Shown here: positions 27,721-37,176 of the stretch, piece by piece
Position numbering within the stretch: position 1 is the first letter of the stretch
Layout: each line of letters begins with the position of its first letter
Assembly: GCA_963714325.1 (NCBI GenBank)
Contig: CAVQOB010000003.1
Location: 1-64,000, forward strand
From: CAVQOB01 sp963714325
GTDB taxonomy: Bacteria; Pseudomonadota; Alphaproteobacteria; Rhizobiales; Hyphomicrobiaceae
Direction: 5' to 3'
Length of the DNA: 64,000 nucleotides
Position numbers and translations under genes: made by a program
Notes under the pieces: model-generated
The model's database searches: none
Told to the model about the DNA's origin: nothing
The model's input: the letters and a program-made list of their open reading frames with translations, nothing else

Positions 27721-30700
27721 TGCCCGGTTCGCTCGGCGCCAGCGGTCGCGAGCCGGTCGATCAATCGATCTGAGCCGCGCAAGGCTCCGAATTGTTCCGG
27801 GGTGGACTTGATGACATCGGCGAGACGATCGCGCTGATCGGGCTTCAGCATGGCGCCCTCGATCGCCGTCGTTGCGGCGGCGGGATCGCGCCAGATCACC
27901 GGCGCAAGGGCTGCCACCTCATCCATGTGCTTGCGGTAGGCAGGAGAGGCGCGAGCGGCTTCGAGCGCGACTTCGGCAACCGTCTTCGGGTGCGTCGTGA
28001 CGGCCGGCAGCAGCGGGCCAGTCTCGTTCATGGTTTTCACCTCGATGCGGCGCTCGGCGGCGAGTTGCGCGCGACCAAAGCGACGGATGGCCTCGAACGT
28101 CGGCGTGATCTCTTCGAGCCGGCCCCGCTGCTCGGGCGGCAAGAGGGCTGCAATGGCTGCACGGTCCCGCTCATTCGAGTTGCCGGTGAAGGCTCTGGCG
28201 CCGAACCGCGCCGTGAGTGCGTCGTTGATGGCCTTCAGTTCGGCCGACGCCTCCTTGTCGGCCAGGATGATGCGTGTCGCGGCGCTGTAAGCGTCAGGGC
28301 CACCGGCGTGACGTGCGGCCTCCGCCTCGGCCAGCATTTTGTGCGTGCGCGCCGTCAGCGCCGGAATGGCCACGGCCATCGCTGGTCTCCGCTTCTCTTC
28401 ATGCTCGATCGCCTTCGGCAGGTCGCGCTGATAGGCGAGGCCATGGGCCCGAATTGCGGGCATGAGCGCACGTGCCGCCTCAAGCGCAGCGGCACGCTCG
28501 CGTCGCGCGGCCAGGCCATCGACGCAATCGAGGCGAACCGCGCACGGCGCCGAACGCCTCCGGTGACTTGGCGACGGTCTGAGCGATCAACCTCGGATCG
28601 GCGCCGGGCTGAGTGAGTTTGTTCGAGATCGCCTTCATGGCGGCATCGGGATCGCGGAATACCGCGGCGAGCTTTGGACGCAACTGATCGGTCCGATGCG
28701 TCCATTCCGGCGCACCCATGAGTGCCTCGCGCGCGATTTCCGAGACGGGCTTTTCGATCGGAACGGCAGGAATGGCGATATCCGCGGCCAGCGATCTCGT
28801 GGCCGGCGATTGCTCGGCCTTGGTTGTCCGCGTCGGTTCGGGCGCCGCCCCTTCGTCCTTTGCCATCTCCGGTGCGAGGGTGCGGGTCGCCTCGCGATCG
28901 GGCTTCATCCCGATCGCACGTTCGGCGCGCTGCCACAGTTCTGATAGCCGCGCTCGGCCACTCTCGATCCAGACACGCTGCCTCTCGATGGTCGCAGCAA
29001 GCGTCGGCGCGATCGATGCCAAGGTTTCGATGCCCCGCCGCTGGGCGAAGGCGTCGATCGCGCGGGCGTAGTTGGCCTCATTCTCGAAGTCGAGCGTGGT
29101 CGTCTTGGCGCCGGATCGCCCGAGGGCCTCGGTCAGCTTCTCGAAGGTCGCGAACTCGCTCTTGGGTGCGTACACGGTCACTTGGTCCCGGTGACGCGAC
29201 AGGGCGACATAGGCGAGGTGCTGGTCCATCGTTTTGGTCGCCAGGACGAGCACGCGATCGACGGTCGACGCCCTGGGATTTGTGGATGGTCGCGGCATAG
29301 CCGTGATCGACATTGTGGTAGGTGCCGGCGCCGAACGCGACCTCGGTTCCGTTATCGAGCCGAACGCGCATCAGCGCCTCGCCGGCCATGCCCTTCGTGC
29401 CAATGACGGTGCCGAGCATGCCGTTCTTGACGTTCTGGCGGCCGAGGCGCGGCGCCAAGGGCTCCTCGAAGATCGCGTTCTTGAGGAAAATCATCCGATC
29501 GCCGACGGCGAATTCGCGCGTACCCCGCTCAGTCAATACGGTGCGGGCGTCCTGCAACTCGCCCTGTTCCGCCCTTGCCGCCCGAATACCCTGATTGAGC
29601 GCGACGACATCCGCGTTGGTATGGGCGAGCACGAGCAATTCATCGCCTCGTATGGACTTGCCTTGCGCGGTGGCCTTGGCGCGGATTTCGCCTCGCGCCG
29701 CCATCCAATCGGCCACGATCTGACGCGTGGCATCGACGCGATCCACGGGCTCGCGAATGGCGCCGTGCGCGCGATAGGCTTCGAGCGCCGCACGCACCTG
29801 GCCACGGGCCAACTGGCGGGACGCCTCTTGCGCCCACACGTCCTTCTGCCGCCGGATGCCGCCCAATTCGAGATAACCGATCCGTTCGGCAATGGCGCGG
29901 AACGCCGCGCCGGCCTCGATCGGCTGCAACTGCATGGCATCTCCGACCAGCACGAGCTTGGCGCCGGCGGCTTTGACCGCCGCGACCACGCGCGCCATCT
30001 GCTTCGACGACACCATGCCGGCTTCGTCGATGACGAACACATCGCCCTTGGCGAGTTGGTCGCGGCCGGCGGACCAGGCGTGCTCCCAGGATGCCAATGT
30101 GCGCGACGCGATCCCTGAACTTTGCTGCAGGCCTTCGGCGGCTTTTCCGGCGAGCGCTGCGCCGACAACCCGGTGGCCGGCGGCTGTCCAAGCCGAGATT
30201 GGCCGCCTCCAGCAATGTCGATTTGCCGGCGCCCGCGAACCCGACGACGGCGGCAATGGCGTTATCGCCGGTCACGTGACGAACGGCGTCGACTTGCTCG
30301 TCATCGAACTTGAAAGGACGCTTGGGATCTTTGCCTTCGATCCTGGCGATGCTGTTGGCAACGATAGAGCCGCCGATCCCGAAGCCGCGGCGCCGAGCGA
30401 GGGCATCGGCGGCTTGCGCCATGGCGTGCTCGGTCTTCACGATTTCGCGGGTGGAGTAGACGGGCGCGGCGACAACCGCATTGGTCTCCGGGTCCCTGAT
30501 CTCGGGCCGGATGGTCACGAGGTCAGGGCTGGCCTTCACCTTTGCCAAGACGTTCGCGAATGCAGCGGGATCATCGACGAACCGATGCACCGTTTTGGCG
30601 ATGTCGCGCTCGCTGAATGTGGAACGTTCGTTGCTCAGAATGGCGAGCACGCTGGCCGGCCGGGCCTGGATCTGAGCGGCGGCCTTGGCGTGCTCGGGGC

Positions 30701-31452
30701 CACGCGCGTGCGCCGCATAACTGAGGCCGGCTTTGCGGGCGTTTGCGGCACCGGCGGGGCCGAGGTGTTTGGTCGGCACGACCTCGATCCCCTGCGCCGC
30801 ATAGGATCGCATATCGATCCGGGCGTCATGGCCCGCCAAGGCCAGATGCCGGTTGGCCGCGTTGGCCCAGGCCAGGCGCAGGTCGACGAGTTCGTTCCGG
30901 TAGCCGACGAAGTTGCGATAGACGATCTTGCCGTTGACGCGGATCGGAGAACCGTCGGCATCGAGAACGGCGATCTTCTTGTTGCCAAAGCCACGTTCGG
31001 TCACCGGGCGCAGCGTGTGCATCAGATGGACGTGCGGATTGCCGGGCACCGCATGCACGACCCAATCCGCGATCATGCCCTTCGACGTGAACTCGGCAGC
31101 GATGAACTCGCGCATCAGCGCGATGCTTTCGGGCAAGCGTCAACTCGTTGGGCAGTGCGATCACGATCTCGCGGGCGAACTGACCGTTGACCTGTCTCTC
31201 GCCGGCAACAACGGCATTCCACAGGATCTCGCTGGCCTTGGCGGTACTCTGGCCCTGCAGCGCATTGCGCAACCAGAGTGGCGTGTCCACAGGCTGGGAA
31301 ATTTCCTCATGGGCGAGGTCGCCGCGGTTGGCGTAGCGGAATGTCCGACCCTGGGATTCATCGTCCATCTCGGTGCGATGACGATAGGCAGCGGCGGCAA
31401 CGGGACTGCGTCCCGCGCCGATAATCGTTGCCCTGAAATGGGGAACCGCCAC
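27721..31452 (-). CDS. traA: TraA-type MOBQ relaxase/helicase with tandem BID-like repeats, frameshifted
   Basis: About 1,240 residues from 31452. The relaxase domain opens MAVPHFRATIIGAGRSPVA with the candidate nicking Tyr in AAAAYRHR and the metal-binding triad in GNPHVHLMHTLRP. The TrwC/RecD-like helicase has GFAGAGKSTL, GDVFVIDEAGMVSSKQM, LVGDAMQLQPIEAGAA and HGYAATIHKSQG. The C-terminus carries two similar segments (FRDPDAAMKAI...EAFGAVRGS and WRDPAAATTAI...EQFGALRGS), resembling the BID secretion signal of alphaproteobacterial relaxases. Indels lie near 31,140, 30,190, 29,275 and 28,520. The natural C-terminus is lost at the junction near 27,720. Transcribed away from oriT and traCDG. 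Confidence 0.88.
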
Positions 31453-31484
31453 CGTCCGATCCTTCGCAGAAAGCGCCGTGTTTT

Positions 31485-31525
31485 CTGATCGCTCGAAAAT
31501 CGAGCGTATAATTGCGCCTTACGGA
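31485..31525 (+). other. oriT: candidate origin of transfer (oriT)
   Basis: In the 183-bp gap between divergent traA and traC, a perfect inverted repeat (CGCTCGA, 3-nt loop, TCGAGCG; 31,490-31,506) is followed directly by TATAATTGCGCCTTA. That matches, from memory, the nic core of RSF1010- and Ti-type oriTs (TAAGTGCGCCCT and ATAATTGCGCCC). By analogy the nick would fall after TAATTGCG, between 31,516 and 31,517. The hairpin-plus-nic layout and the traA/traCDG position both fit. Confidence 0.72.
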
Positions 31526-31635
31526 CAAGACCTTCGAGTTGAATGTGTTGAGACTGGGTTTAATCCCAGCGGACTCTGAAACGAGAGCCCAATAGATCGA
31601 GTTAGACGACAGTGATTCAAAAACAGGAGAGCAAT

Positions 31636-31929
31636 ATGGGCGATCCCAATCTAACAGCGTCTATGGCTGACATCGATGCGAAGATCGAAAAGCTGAAAGA
31701 AAAGAAGAAAAAAATGCAGTTGCGTGCGTCGGAGCGGTTCGTCAGAGCCGCGATCGAGGCCGGATTGCTCGATATCGAGATCGACGAAGACGATCTGCTG
31801 CAGGCGTTCCGCGACGTTGCCGAGCGATTTCGCCGGCCAGCCGCCAAGTCCACTGCAGCGGACGATCGCAAGACTCGATCGGCGCATAAGGTTTCTGATG
31901 GGGCGGCGGTGGGCCATGACGAACGATGA
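31636..31929 (+). CDS. traC: TraC-like conjugal transfer protein
   Basis: The start at 31636 (MGDPNLTASMADIDAKIEKL) is favoured by an AGGAG six bases upstream. The 97-residue protein has a Lys/Glu-rich coiled coil (KLKEKKKKMQLRASERFVRA) and an acidic stretch (LLDIEIDEDDLLQAF), as in Ti-plasmid TraC proteins encoded before traD and traG. These small proteins are thought to assist relaxosome formation at oriT. Its 3' end overlaps traD by 14 bp, so the three genes form one operon leading away from oriT. Confidence 0.8.
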   Translation: MGDPNLTASMADIDAKIEKLKEKKKKMQLRASERFVRAAIEAGLLDIEIDEDDLLQAFRDVAERFRRPAAKSTAADDRKTRSAHKVSDGAAVGHDER

Positions 31930-32125
31930 CCGCCGCAAGGACGCGCGCGAGAAAATCGCGCTCGGCGGCCTGATCGTGAAGGCCGGATTGAGAGGCGCCA
32001 ACAAGGCGTTTCTGCTTGGCGTCCTCATCGAAGCCGTCAAGCACCCGCCGGGCTCAAATGAGCATGCGCGGCTCGAAAAGTTGGGCAAATCCGCGTTCGG
32101 CGAAACACAGGAGCGAACGGCATGA
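31916..32125 (+). CDS. traD: TraD-like conjugal transfer protein
   Basis: A 69-residue protein starting MTNDDRRKDAREKIALGGLI, with VKAGLRGANKAFLLGVLIEA. The GGLIVKAGL-KAFLLG pattern is that of the small TraD of Ti-type transfer systems. It lies between traC (14-bp overlap) and traG (ATGA overlap). Likely a small relaxosome or coupling-protein accessory; its biochemical role is not established. Confidence 0.82.
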   Translation: MTNDDRRKDAREKIALGGLIVKAGLRGANKAFLLGVLIEAVKHPPGSNEHARLEKLGKSAFGETQERTA

Positions 32126-34006
32126 GGCACTCCATTCTGGCGATCATTCCCCCGGCGATTTCGCTCGCAGCCTACACGGCCGCCAATGCGGTGTGGCCGG
32201 TGGTCGCCGCGCAGGTTTCCGGCACCGGCCGGTACTGGTTTTTGCGGTCCTTGCCGCTCGTCGTTCTGATGGCCGGGCCTCTGGCAGGATTGGCCACGGT
32301 GGCGATGCTGCCCTTGCATCGCCGCCAGCCCGTGGCCATCGCGGCTTTGCTGACTCTGTTTGTCGTCGCCGCCGGCTATGGCTGGCGCGAATATGAGCGG
32401 CTGCTTCCGTTCGTTTCGGCGCCCGGCCAGTCGTGGAAAAGCGTGTCCCGCTACCTCGATATGTTCGTCGTCGCCGGCGCGATCATCGGCTTCGGTTTGG
32501 CTGCGGCCTGCGCGCGCCTCGCGCTGCCCGGACGCGACGGATTCCGGCGCGCCAAGTCGGCAGTGTTCGGTGACGCCAATTGGATGCCGATGGCGACGGC
32601 CGCCAAGCTGTTTCCTGACGGACGGCGAGATCGTGGTCGGCGAGCGCTATCGCGTCGATCAGACCCGCGTGAAGGAGATCGCCTTCGATCCGGCCGATCG
32701 CGCGACCTGGGGCGACGGCGGCTCGGCGCCGCTCCTCACCTACAAGCTCAATTTCGACTCGACGCACATGATGTTTTTCGCCGGCTCCGGCGGCTTCAAG
32801 ACGACGTCGGCGGTCGTGCCGACGGCGCTGCGATATTCGGGCCCGATCGTCTGTCTCGATCCCGCCGGCGAGGTCGCGCCGATCGTGGTCGGCCATCGCC
32901 TGAAGCAGGGCCGCCGGACCTACGTTCTCGATCCCCGGCATCCCGAGATCGGCTTCAATGTGCTGGATTGGATTGCGTCGTCGCCCTCCAAGGAAGCCGA
33001 CATCGTCGCGCTCGCGCACATGCTGCTTTCTGAGAGCGTGCGCGTCGAAAGTTCGACCGGTTCGTACTTCCAGAACCAGGCGCACAATCTGCTCACCGGC
33101 CTGCTCGCGCACGTCATGCTGTCGCCCGAGTATGAGGGCCAGCGGAACCTCCGATCGCTTCGCCAGATTGTCTCGAAGCCGGAACCCGCGGTGCTCGAAT
33201 TGCTGCGGTCCGTCCAGCAGAATTCGGAGTCGCTCTTCATCCGCGAAACGCTCGGCGTGTTCACCAATATGGCCGAACAGACGTTCTCCGGCGTCTACTC
33301 GACGGCATCGAAGGACACGCAGTGGCTGAGCCTCGAAAACTACGCGGCGCTGTGCTGCGGGAACTCGTTCAAATCGAGCGATCTGGCGCGCGGCGACATC
33401 GACGTCTTCCTCAACATTCCCGCGGCCATGTTGCGCAGCCATCCCGGCATCGGCCGCATGATCGTTGGCTCGCTCGTCAACGCCATGATGCAGGCCGACG
33501 GTGCGCACGTCAGGCGCGCCCTGTTCATCCTCGATGAGGTCGATCTGCTCGGCTACATGCGCCCGCTCGAAGACGCCCGAGATCGCGGCCGGAAATACGG
33601 CGTCACGCTGATGCTGATGTATCAATCGGTCGGCCAGCTCCAGAAGCATTTCGGCCGCGATGGCGCGACGTCCTGGTTCGAAGGCTGCGCGTTTGTGTCC
33701 TATGCCGCGATCAAAAGCATGGACACCGCCAAGGATCTCTCGGCCAAGTGCGGCGATATGTCTGTACACGTTGTGGGGACATCTCAGAACGTCGGTTTGA
33801 GCGGATCGGAGTCCTCAAGTAGGACTACGCGTAGCGTGAGTACACAACGTCGGCCGCTGATCCTGCCGCACGAGATCACGCAGACTATGCGCAAGGACGA
33901 ACAGATCATTGTCGTCCAGGGCCATCCACCACTCCGGTGCGGCCGTGCCGTCTATTTTCGACGGCCAGACTTTCTCAAACAAGCCAATGTCAACCGGTTC
34001 GCTTGA
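32122..34006 (+). CDS. traG: TraG/VirD4-type coupling protein, frameshifted
   Basis: Starts MRHSILAIIPPAISLAAYTA with several N-terminal membrane helices through about residue 140. An indel near 32,620 joins it to the cytoplasmic ATPase (GEIVVGERYRVDQTRVKEIA). Walker A reads FFAGSGGFKTTSAVVP, with Phe in place of the usual residue before Lys, a variant typical of TraG. Walker B is ALFILDEVDLLGYMRPL, and MYQSVGQLQKHFGRDGATSW follows. About 630 residues. It docks the relaxase-DNA complex to the mating pore and uses ATP to drive transfer. The matching pore is the trb cluster at 56.9-64 kb. Confidence 0.92.
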
Positions 34007-34037
34007 ACCAAGGATCATGTCTTGGAGGTCACTACCA

Positions 34038-34765
34038 ATGCAATACTCTCTGGAAAACTGCGAAAAGCCGATCGATTTTCTGCCGACGGTTTCCGCACTC
34101 GAAACGGCGGAACTCGTCGCGGATTACTTTCAGGACGTCATCACCCGCTATGGCGGGATCTACGTCCTGATGTGTCGCATACCCGAACCACACGAAACGC
34201 TGGCCGATTGCATTTTGATGGATACGCGTCCAGCCGCTTGGTCGCTGAGGTATCGCAACAAGGGCTACATCAACACCGATCCACTGGTGATCACCGCGCA
34301 GCAACGCGTGACGCCTTGCACGTGGTCGGAGGCGATGGCCGCTTTTGCAGACGATCCGGCCGCACAGCTCATTCACAAGGAGCGGCTCGACCCATGGCGT
34401 CACGGACGGGCTTCTCGTGCCCATTCATTCGGCCAGAGGCCAGCAAAGCGCTCGTCTCCATTGGCACCAATGTCGCGCTGACCGCTGAAGCACTGCACGA
34501 ACTGACCATGATGTCGCTGGTCGCGCACAATATCCTCTCGGCCATGCAGCAGTCCGATCCGAGCGAACTGGACGCGTTCACCGAGCGCGAGATCGAATGT
34601 CTGAAGTGGGTTGCGGCTGGAAAAACCGATTTGGAGATTGCTGAGATCCTCCAACTCAGCCGCAAAACGGTTTTCTGGCATATCAACGGCGCGACAAAGC
34701 GGATGAACGCCTCGTCGCGATCCCATGCGGTTGCGAACGCCTTTCGTATGGGCCTCATCAATTGA
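34038..34765 (+). CDS. LuxR-family regulator with autoinducer-binding-type domain, frameshifted
   Basis: Starts MQYSLENCEKPIDFLPTVSA. The N-terminal half has the aromatic/acidic spacing of acyl-homoserine-lactone-binding domains (SLRYRNKGYINTDPLVITAQ and PCTWSEAMAAF). An indel near 34,390 leads to FIRPEASKALVSIGTNVALT and the C-terminal LuxR helix-turn-helix (TEREIECLKWVAAGKTDLEI, TVFWHINGATKRMNASSRSH). About 240 residues. No luxI synthase is in the window. Its place just after traG suggests TraR-like control of conjugation. Confidence 0.85.
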
Positions 34766-34836
34766 CGTCGATGCCCGGTTCTCGCGTCACGCGAGGATCG
34801 GGCGCGTCGATCGCACAGACAAGAAAGTGAGACGAG

Positions 34837-35351
34837 ATGAGACCGCAGGGATTGTCGACACTCGTAAGCGCAGCCCGCCCACCGGAATTCGTGGTGACGG
34901 CTGCGCAGGCGGCTCAGATGTTGGGCGTCACGGATCAGGTGCTGGAGGACATGCGGCGTCGCGGCACCAGCCCGGGTTTCCTGCTGCTCGGGCGCGGCGT
35001 CAATCCGACCGTCCTCTATCGCGAGGCGGCGGTTCTCGACTGGCGCAATGGTATCCGGACCGATCACCGGCAACCGAGAATGACGCGGGCGCCGATCACC
35101 GGGACGCCACTGTCGGCCGGCCGCCGCAACCGCGACCTGCGCCGAGAGAGGTCCTCGGCGATTGCTACATCTCCGCCGTCGAGGTCTGCCGCAAGATCGG
35201 CGGCATCGGCAAGAGCACGCTCTACCTGTGGATCAAGAAGGGCATCTTCCCGCCCGGCACCCGCGTCGGCCCGCGCCGCACGGCGTGGTCGACCGCGACG
35301 GTCGACCAATGGCTGCAGAAGCAGGCGGGCGGCGTTAAAGCGCCGGCGTGA
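34837..35351 (+). CDS. two-domain helix-turn-helix protein (AlpA-like), frameshifted
   Basis: The first half (from 34837) is MRPQGLSTLVSAARPPEF followed by VTAAQAAQMLGVTDQVLED, a MerR/excisionase-type helix-turn-helix. Near 35,150 the frame changes and the second half reads DCYISAVEVCRKIGGIGKST followed by LYLWIKKGIFPPGTRVGPRR, a clear AlpA-type DNA-binding domain ending at 35351. Together about 170 residues with two related domains. AlpA-like proteins control integrase genes or act as excision factors in mobile elements. It could instead be two adjacent genes. Confidence 0.6.
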
Positions 35352-35390
35352 TCGTGTTTGGGATCGCGCTTCTCGGCCGAAAGACGGGCG

Positions 35391-35426
35391 CTAACGGTCA
35401 TTTCGTGCAATCTCTAACGGTCATTT
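35391..35426. repeat. 13-bp direct repeat, 23-nt period
   Basis: CTAACGGTCATTT occurs at 35,391-35,403 and 35,414-35,426. Two helical turns apart, it could bind a dimeric regulator such as the AlpA-like protein just upstream. Only two copies are present. Confidence 0.45.
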
Positions 35427-35451
35427 GGTGAGGCTACCTGCAAGGCGTTCC

Positions 35452-35478
35452 TGTCCTACAAATCCAATTTGTAGGACA
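35452..35478. promoter_or_regulatory. perfect 12-bp inverted repeat
   Basis: TGTCCTACAAAT and ATTTGTAGGACA flank CCA, a perfect palindrome. It lies just upstream of a remnant of a DUF4143-type gene and resembles an operator. No T-run follows, so a terminator is unlikely. Confidence 0.55.
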
Positions 35479-35497
35479 ACTGGACAAATACCGGTCG

Positions 35498-35541
35498 CTG
35501 GGGGCCATCGAGATCAAGCGCAGTGAACTGGCAGTGGGATG
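35498..35541 (+). pseudogene. remnant of a DUF4143 ATPase C-terminus
   Basis: Positions 35,502-35,524 are identical over 23 bases to 36,623-36,645 within the intact DUF4143 gene, encoding GAIEIKRS, and a stop follows at 35,541. The rest of the gene is missing. It appears to be the tail of an older, deleted copy of the same family. Confidence 0.6.
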
Positions 35542-35599
35542 AGGGGAGCGGGGCGCAGAAGCGGATCGGCGGCGACGCCAGCACCCAATTATGCATCCT

Positions 35600-35630
35600 T
35601 GCAAATCTGCCATGACATGGCATATTTGCA
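35600..35630. promoter_or_regulatory. 31-bp palindrome before the DUF4143 start codon
   Basis: Arms 35,600-35,614 (TGCAAATCTGCCATG) and 35,616-35,630 (CATGGCATATTTGCA) match at 14 of 15 positions around a single A. It ends three bases before the ATG, covering the ribosome-binding position. The second DUF4143 gene at 48,364 has a palindrome with identical arm length, spacer and distance, so this is probably an autoregulatory operator or a translation-control hairpin. Confidence 0.7.
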
Positions 35631-35633
35631 TGC

Positions 35634-36805
35634 ATGATTCAGCGCGAAGCCCTCCCTGTCGTCAGCACCATGCTTGACCGCCACGCGGCTGTCGGCCTGC
35701 TTGGGCCGCGCCAGGTCGGCAAGACCACCTTGGCGCTGGCGATCGCCAAGGCCCGGCGCGCCGTCTACCTCGATCTCGAAGACCGCGAGGATCGCGCCAA
35801 GATTGCCGAACCGGAACTCTATCTGGCCGAGCATACCGACAAACTGGTCATTCTCGACGAAATCCAGCAGGCACCGAACCTGTTTGCGGTCCTGCGCGGG
35901 CAGATCGACAAGGGCCGCCGCCAAGGCCGCCGCACCGGTCAGTTCCTGATCCTCGGATCGGCATCGCCCGAACTGCTGCGCCAGTCCGCCGAAAGTCTCG
36001 CCGGTCGGATCGCCTATTTCGATCTCGGGCCGCTCAGCCCGGCCGAAGTTGGCCCATCACAAAAAGTCCGCGACCGGTTGTGGCTCCGCGGTGGCTTCCC
36101 CGAGAGCTTCACGGCGCCCGACGACGAGGTGAGCCGCGAATGGCGCGACGCTTTCATCAAGACCTACCTGGAGCGCGACATTCCCCAACTCGGCGCCCGC
36201 GTGCCGGCCGAAACACTGCGGCGCTTCTGGACCATGCTCGCCCACAATCAGGGCGCGCTGTTCAATGCGGCACGGCTGGCGACGAGCCTCGCCGTCAGCG
36301 GTCAAAGCGTCGCCCGCTACCTCGATCTGATGGTCGACCTCCTCCTGGTTCGGCGTCTGCCAGCCATGGTCGAGCAATGCCGGCAAGCGGCTGGTCAAAT
36401 CGCCGAAGGTCTATGTGCGCGACAGCGGGTTGGCGCATGCACTGCTCGGCATCACGACGCTGGAGGATCTGGTCGGACACCCCGTCGCCGGACTGTCGTG
36501 GGAGGGGCTCATGATCGAGGCGCTGATCGCCGGCGCGCCGCGCGGGACGACGGCGCATTTCTACCGGACCGCCGCCGGCGCCGAAATCGACCTGCTGCTG
36601 ACGCTGCCCGGCAATCGCCAATGGGCCATCGAGATCAAGCGCAGTCTCGCGCCGAAGGTCGAGAAGGGTTTTCATCTCGCGTGCGCCGATCTCGAGCCCC
36701 ATCGTGCCTGCGTGGTCTATCCGGGCAAAGAGCGGTTCCCGCTGAGCGCCGGATATCCAGGCCATGGGGTTGGACGAGGCGGTCGCGGGGCTGAGGGGGA
36801 AGTAG
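35634..36805 (+). CDS. AAA_14/DUF4143 ATP-binding protein, frameshifted
   Basis: Starts MIQREALPVVSTMLDRHAAV. Walker A is GLLGPRQVGKTTLALAIA (residues about 22-39) and Walker B KLVILDEIQQAPNLF. Sensor/Arg motif is FLILGSASPELLRQS. The DUF4143 half has RDIPQLGARVPAETLRRFWT, a winged-helix-like segment (ARLATSLAVSGQSVARYLDL) and, after an indel near 36,385, RTAAGAEIDLLLTLPG and WAIEIKRSLAPKVEKGF, a PD-(D/E)xK-like D...ExK arrangement. A second indel near 36,745 gives the end DEAVAGLRGK. The cellular role is not known. A paralogue is at 48,364. Confidence 0.88.
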
Positions 36806-36872
36806 TGGACGACACCCGAGCAACGGCCGCCAGCCGCCACGGGAGTTCAGCACCGCGCTGAAGTCCAACACG

Positions 36873-37127
36873 GTGAAGCGAACCGAGAAGGGCTGGTACG
36901 TCGCGCGCAATTGGTCTCACGTCGCCGGCGAGAAGTCGGAGTGGACGGGACCCTTCGAAACGATCGAGACCGCATGTCTGGCCATAGCTCGCCGGCACGC
37001 GACCGAGATCGCCGACCGTCACTCGATGATTGTCGCGCGGCACAAGATCAAGCACGGCGCGCCGCTATACGGCCTCAAGGGTACGACGCGACTGCGCCAG
37101 GCGAAGACCGGCAAGGCGCAAGCCTAA
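36873..37127 (+). CDS. small hypothetical protein
   Basis: An 84-residue ORF starting MKRTEKGWYVARNWSHVAGE, with EWTGPFETIETACLAIARRH and a basic C-terminus (TTRLRQAKTGKAQA). The composition is that of a real soluble protein, and it is followed 13 bp later by a strong terminator, which supports expression. The W-x-GPF-T-E pattern resembles short DUF2188-like or DNA-associated proteins of mobile elements, but I cannot name a family. Confidence 0.55.
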   Translation: MKRTEKGWYVARNWSHVAGEKSEWTGPFETIETACLAIARRHATEIADRHSMIVARHKIKHGAPLYGLKGTTRLRQAKTGKAQA

Positions 37128-37139
37128 GTCGGTCCCCTG

Positions 37140-37176
37140 CCCCATCCGTGTCGCAAGACACGGGTGGGGCTTCTTC
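37140..37176 (+). terminator. strong stem-loop terminator
   Basis: A 13-bp stem (CCCCATCCGTGTC / GACACGGGTGGGG, one G-T pair) closes a GCAA tetraloop and is followed by CTTCTT. It ends the small gene at 36,873-37,127 and separates it from the AT-rich NTPase locus. Confidence 0.75.

Noticed and set aside
27195..28463. A 422-residue relaxase-dehydrogenase fusion protein
   Set aside because: The halves belong to unrelated families truncated at the same base, at the point where the whole gene content changes. It was split into two partial genes.
29234..31190. Long rightward ORFs of 294 and 432 codons
   Set aside because: Antisense to the relaxase-helicase gene, with glycine/arginine-rich shadow composition and no motif.
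32483..33769. A leftward 428-codon ORF
   Set aside because: Antisense to traG, whose Walker motifs are clear on the plus strand. Arginine/histidine-rich shadow.
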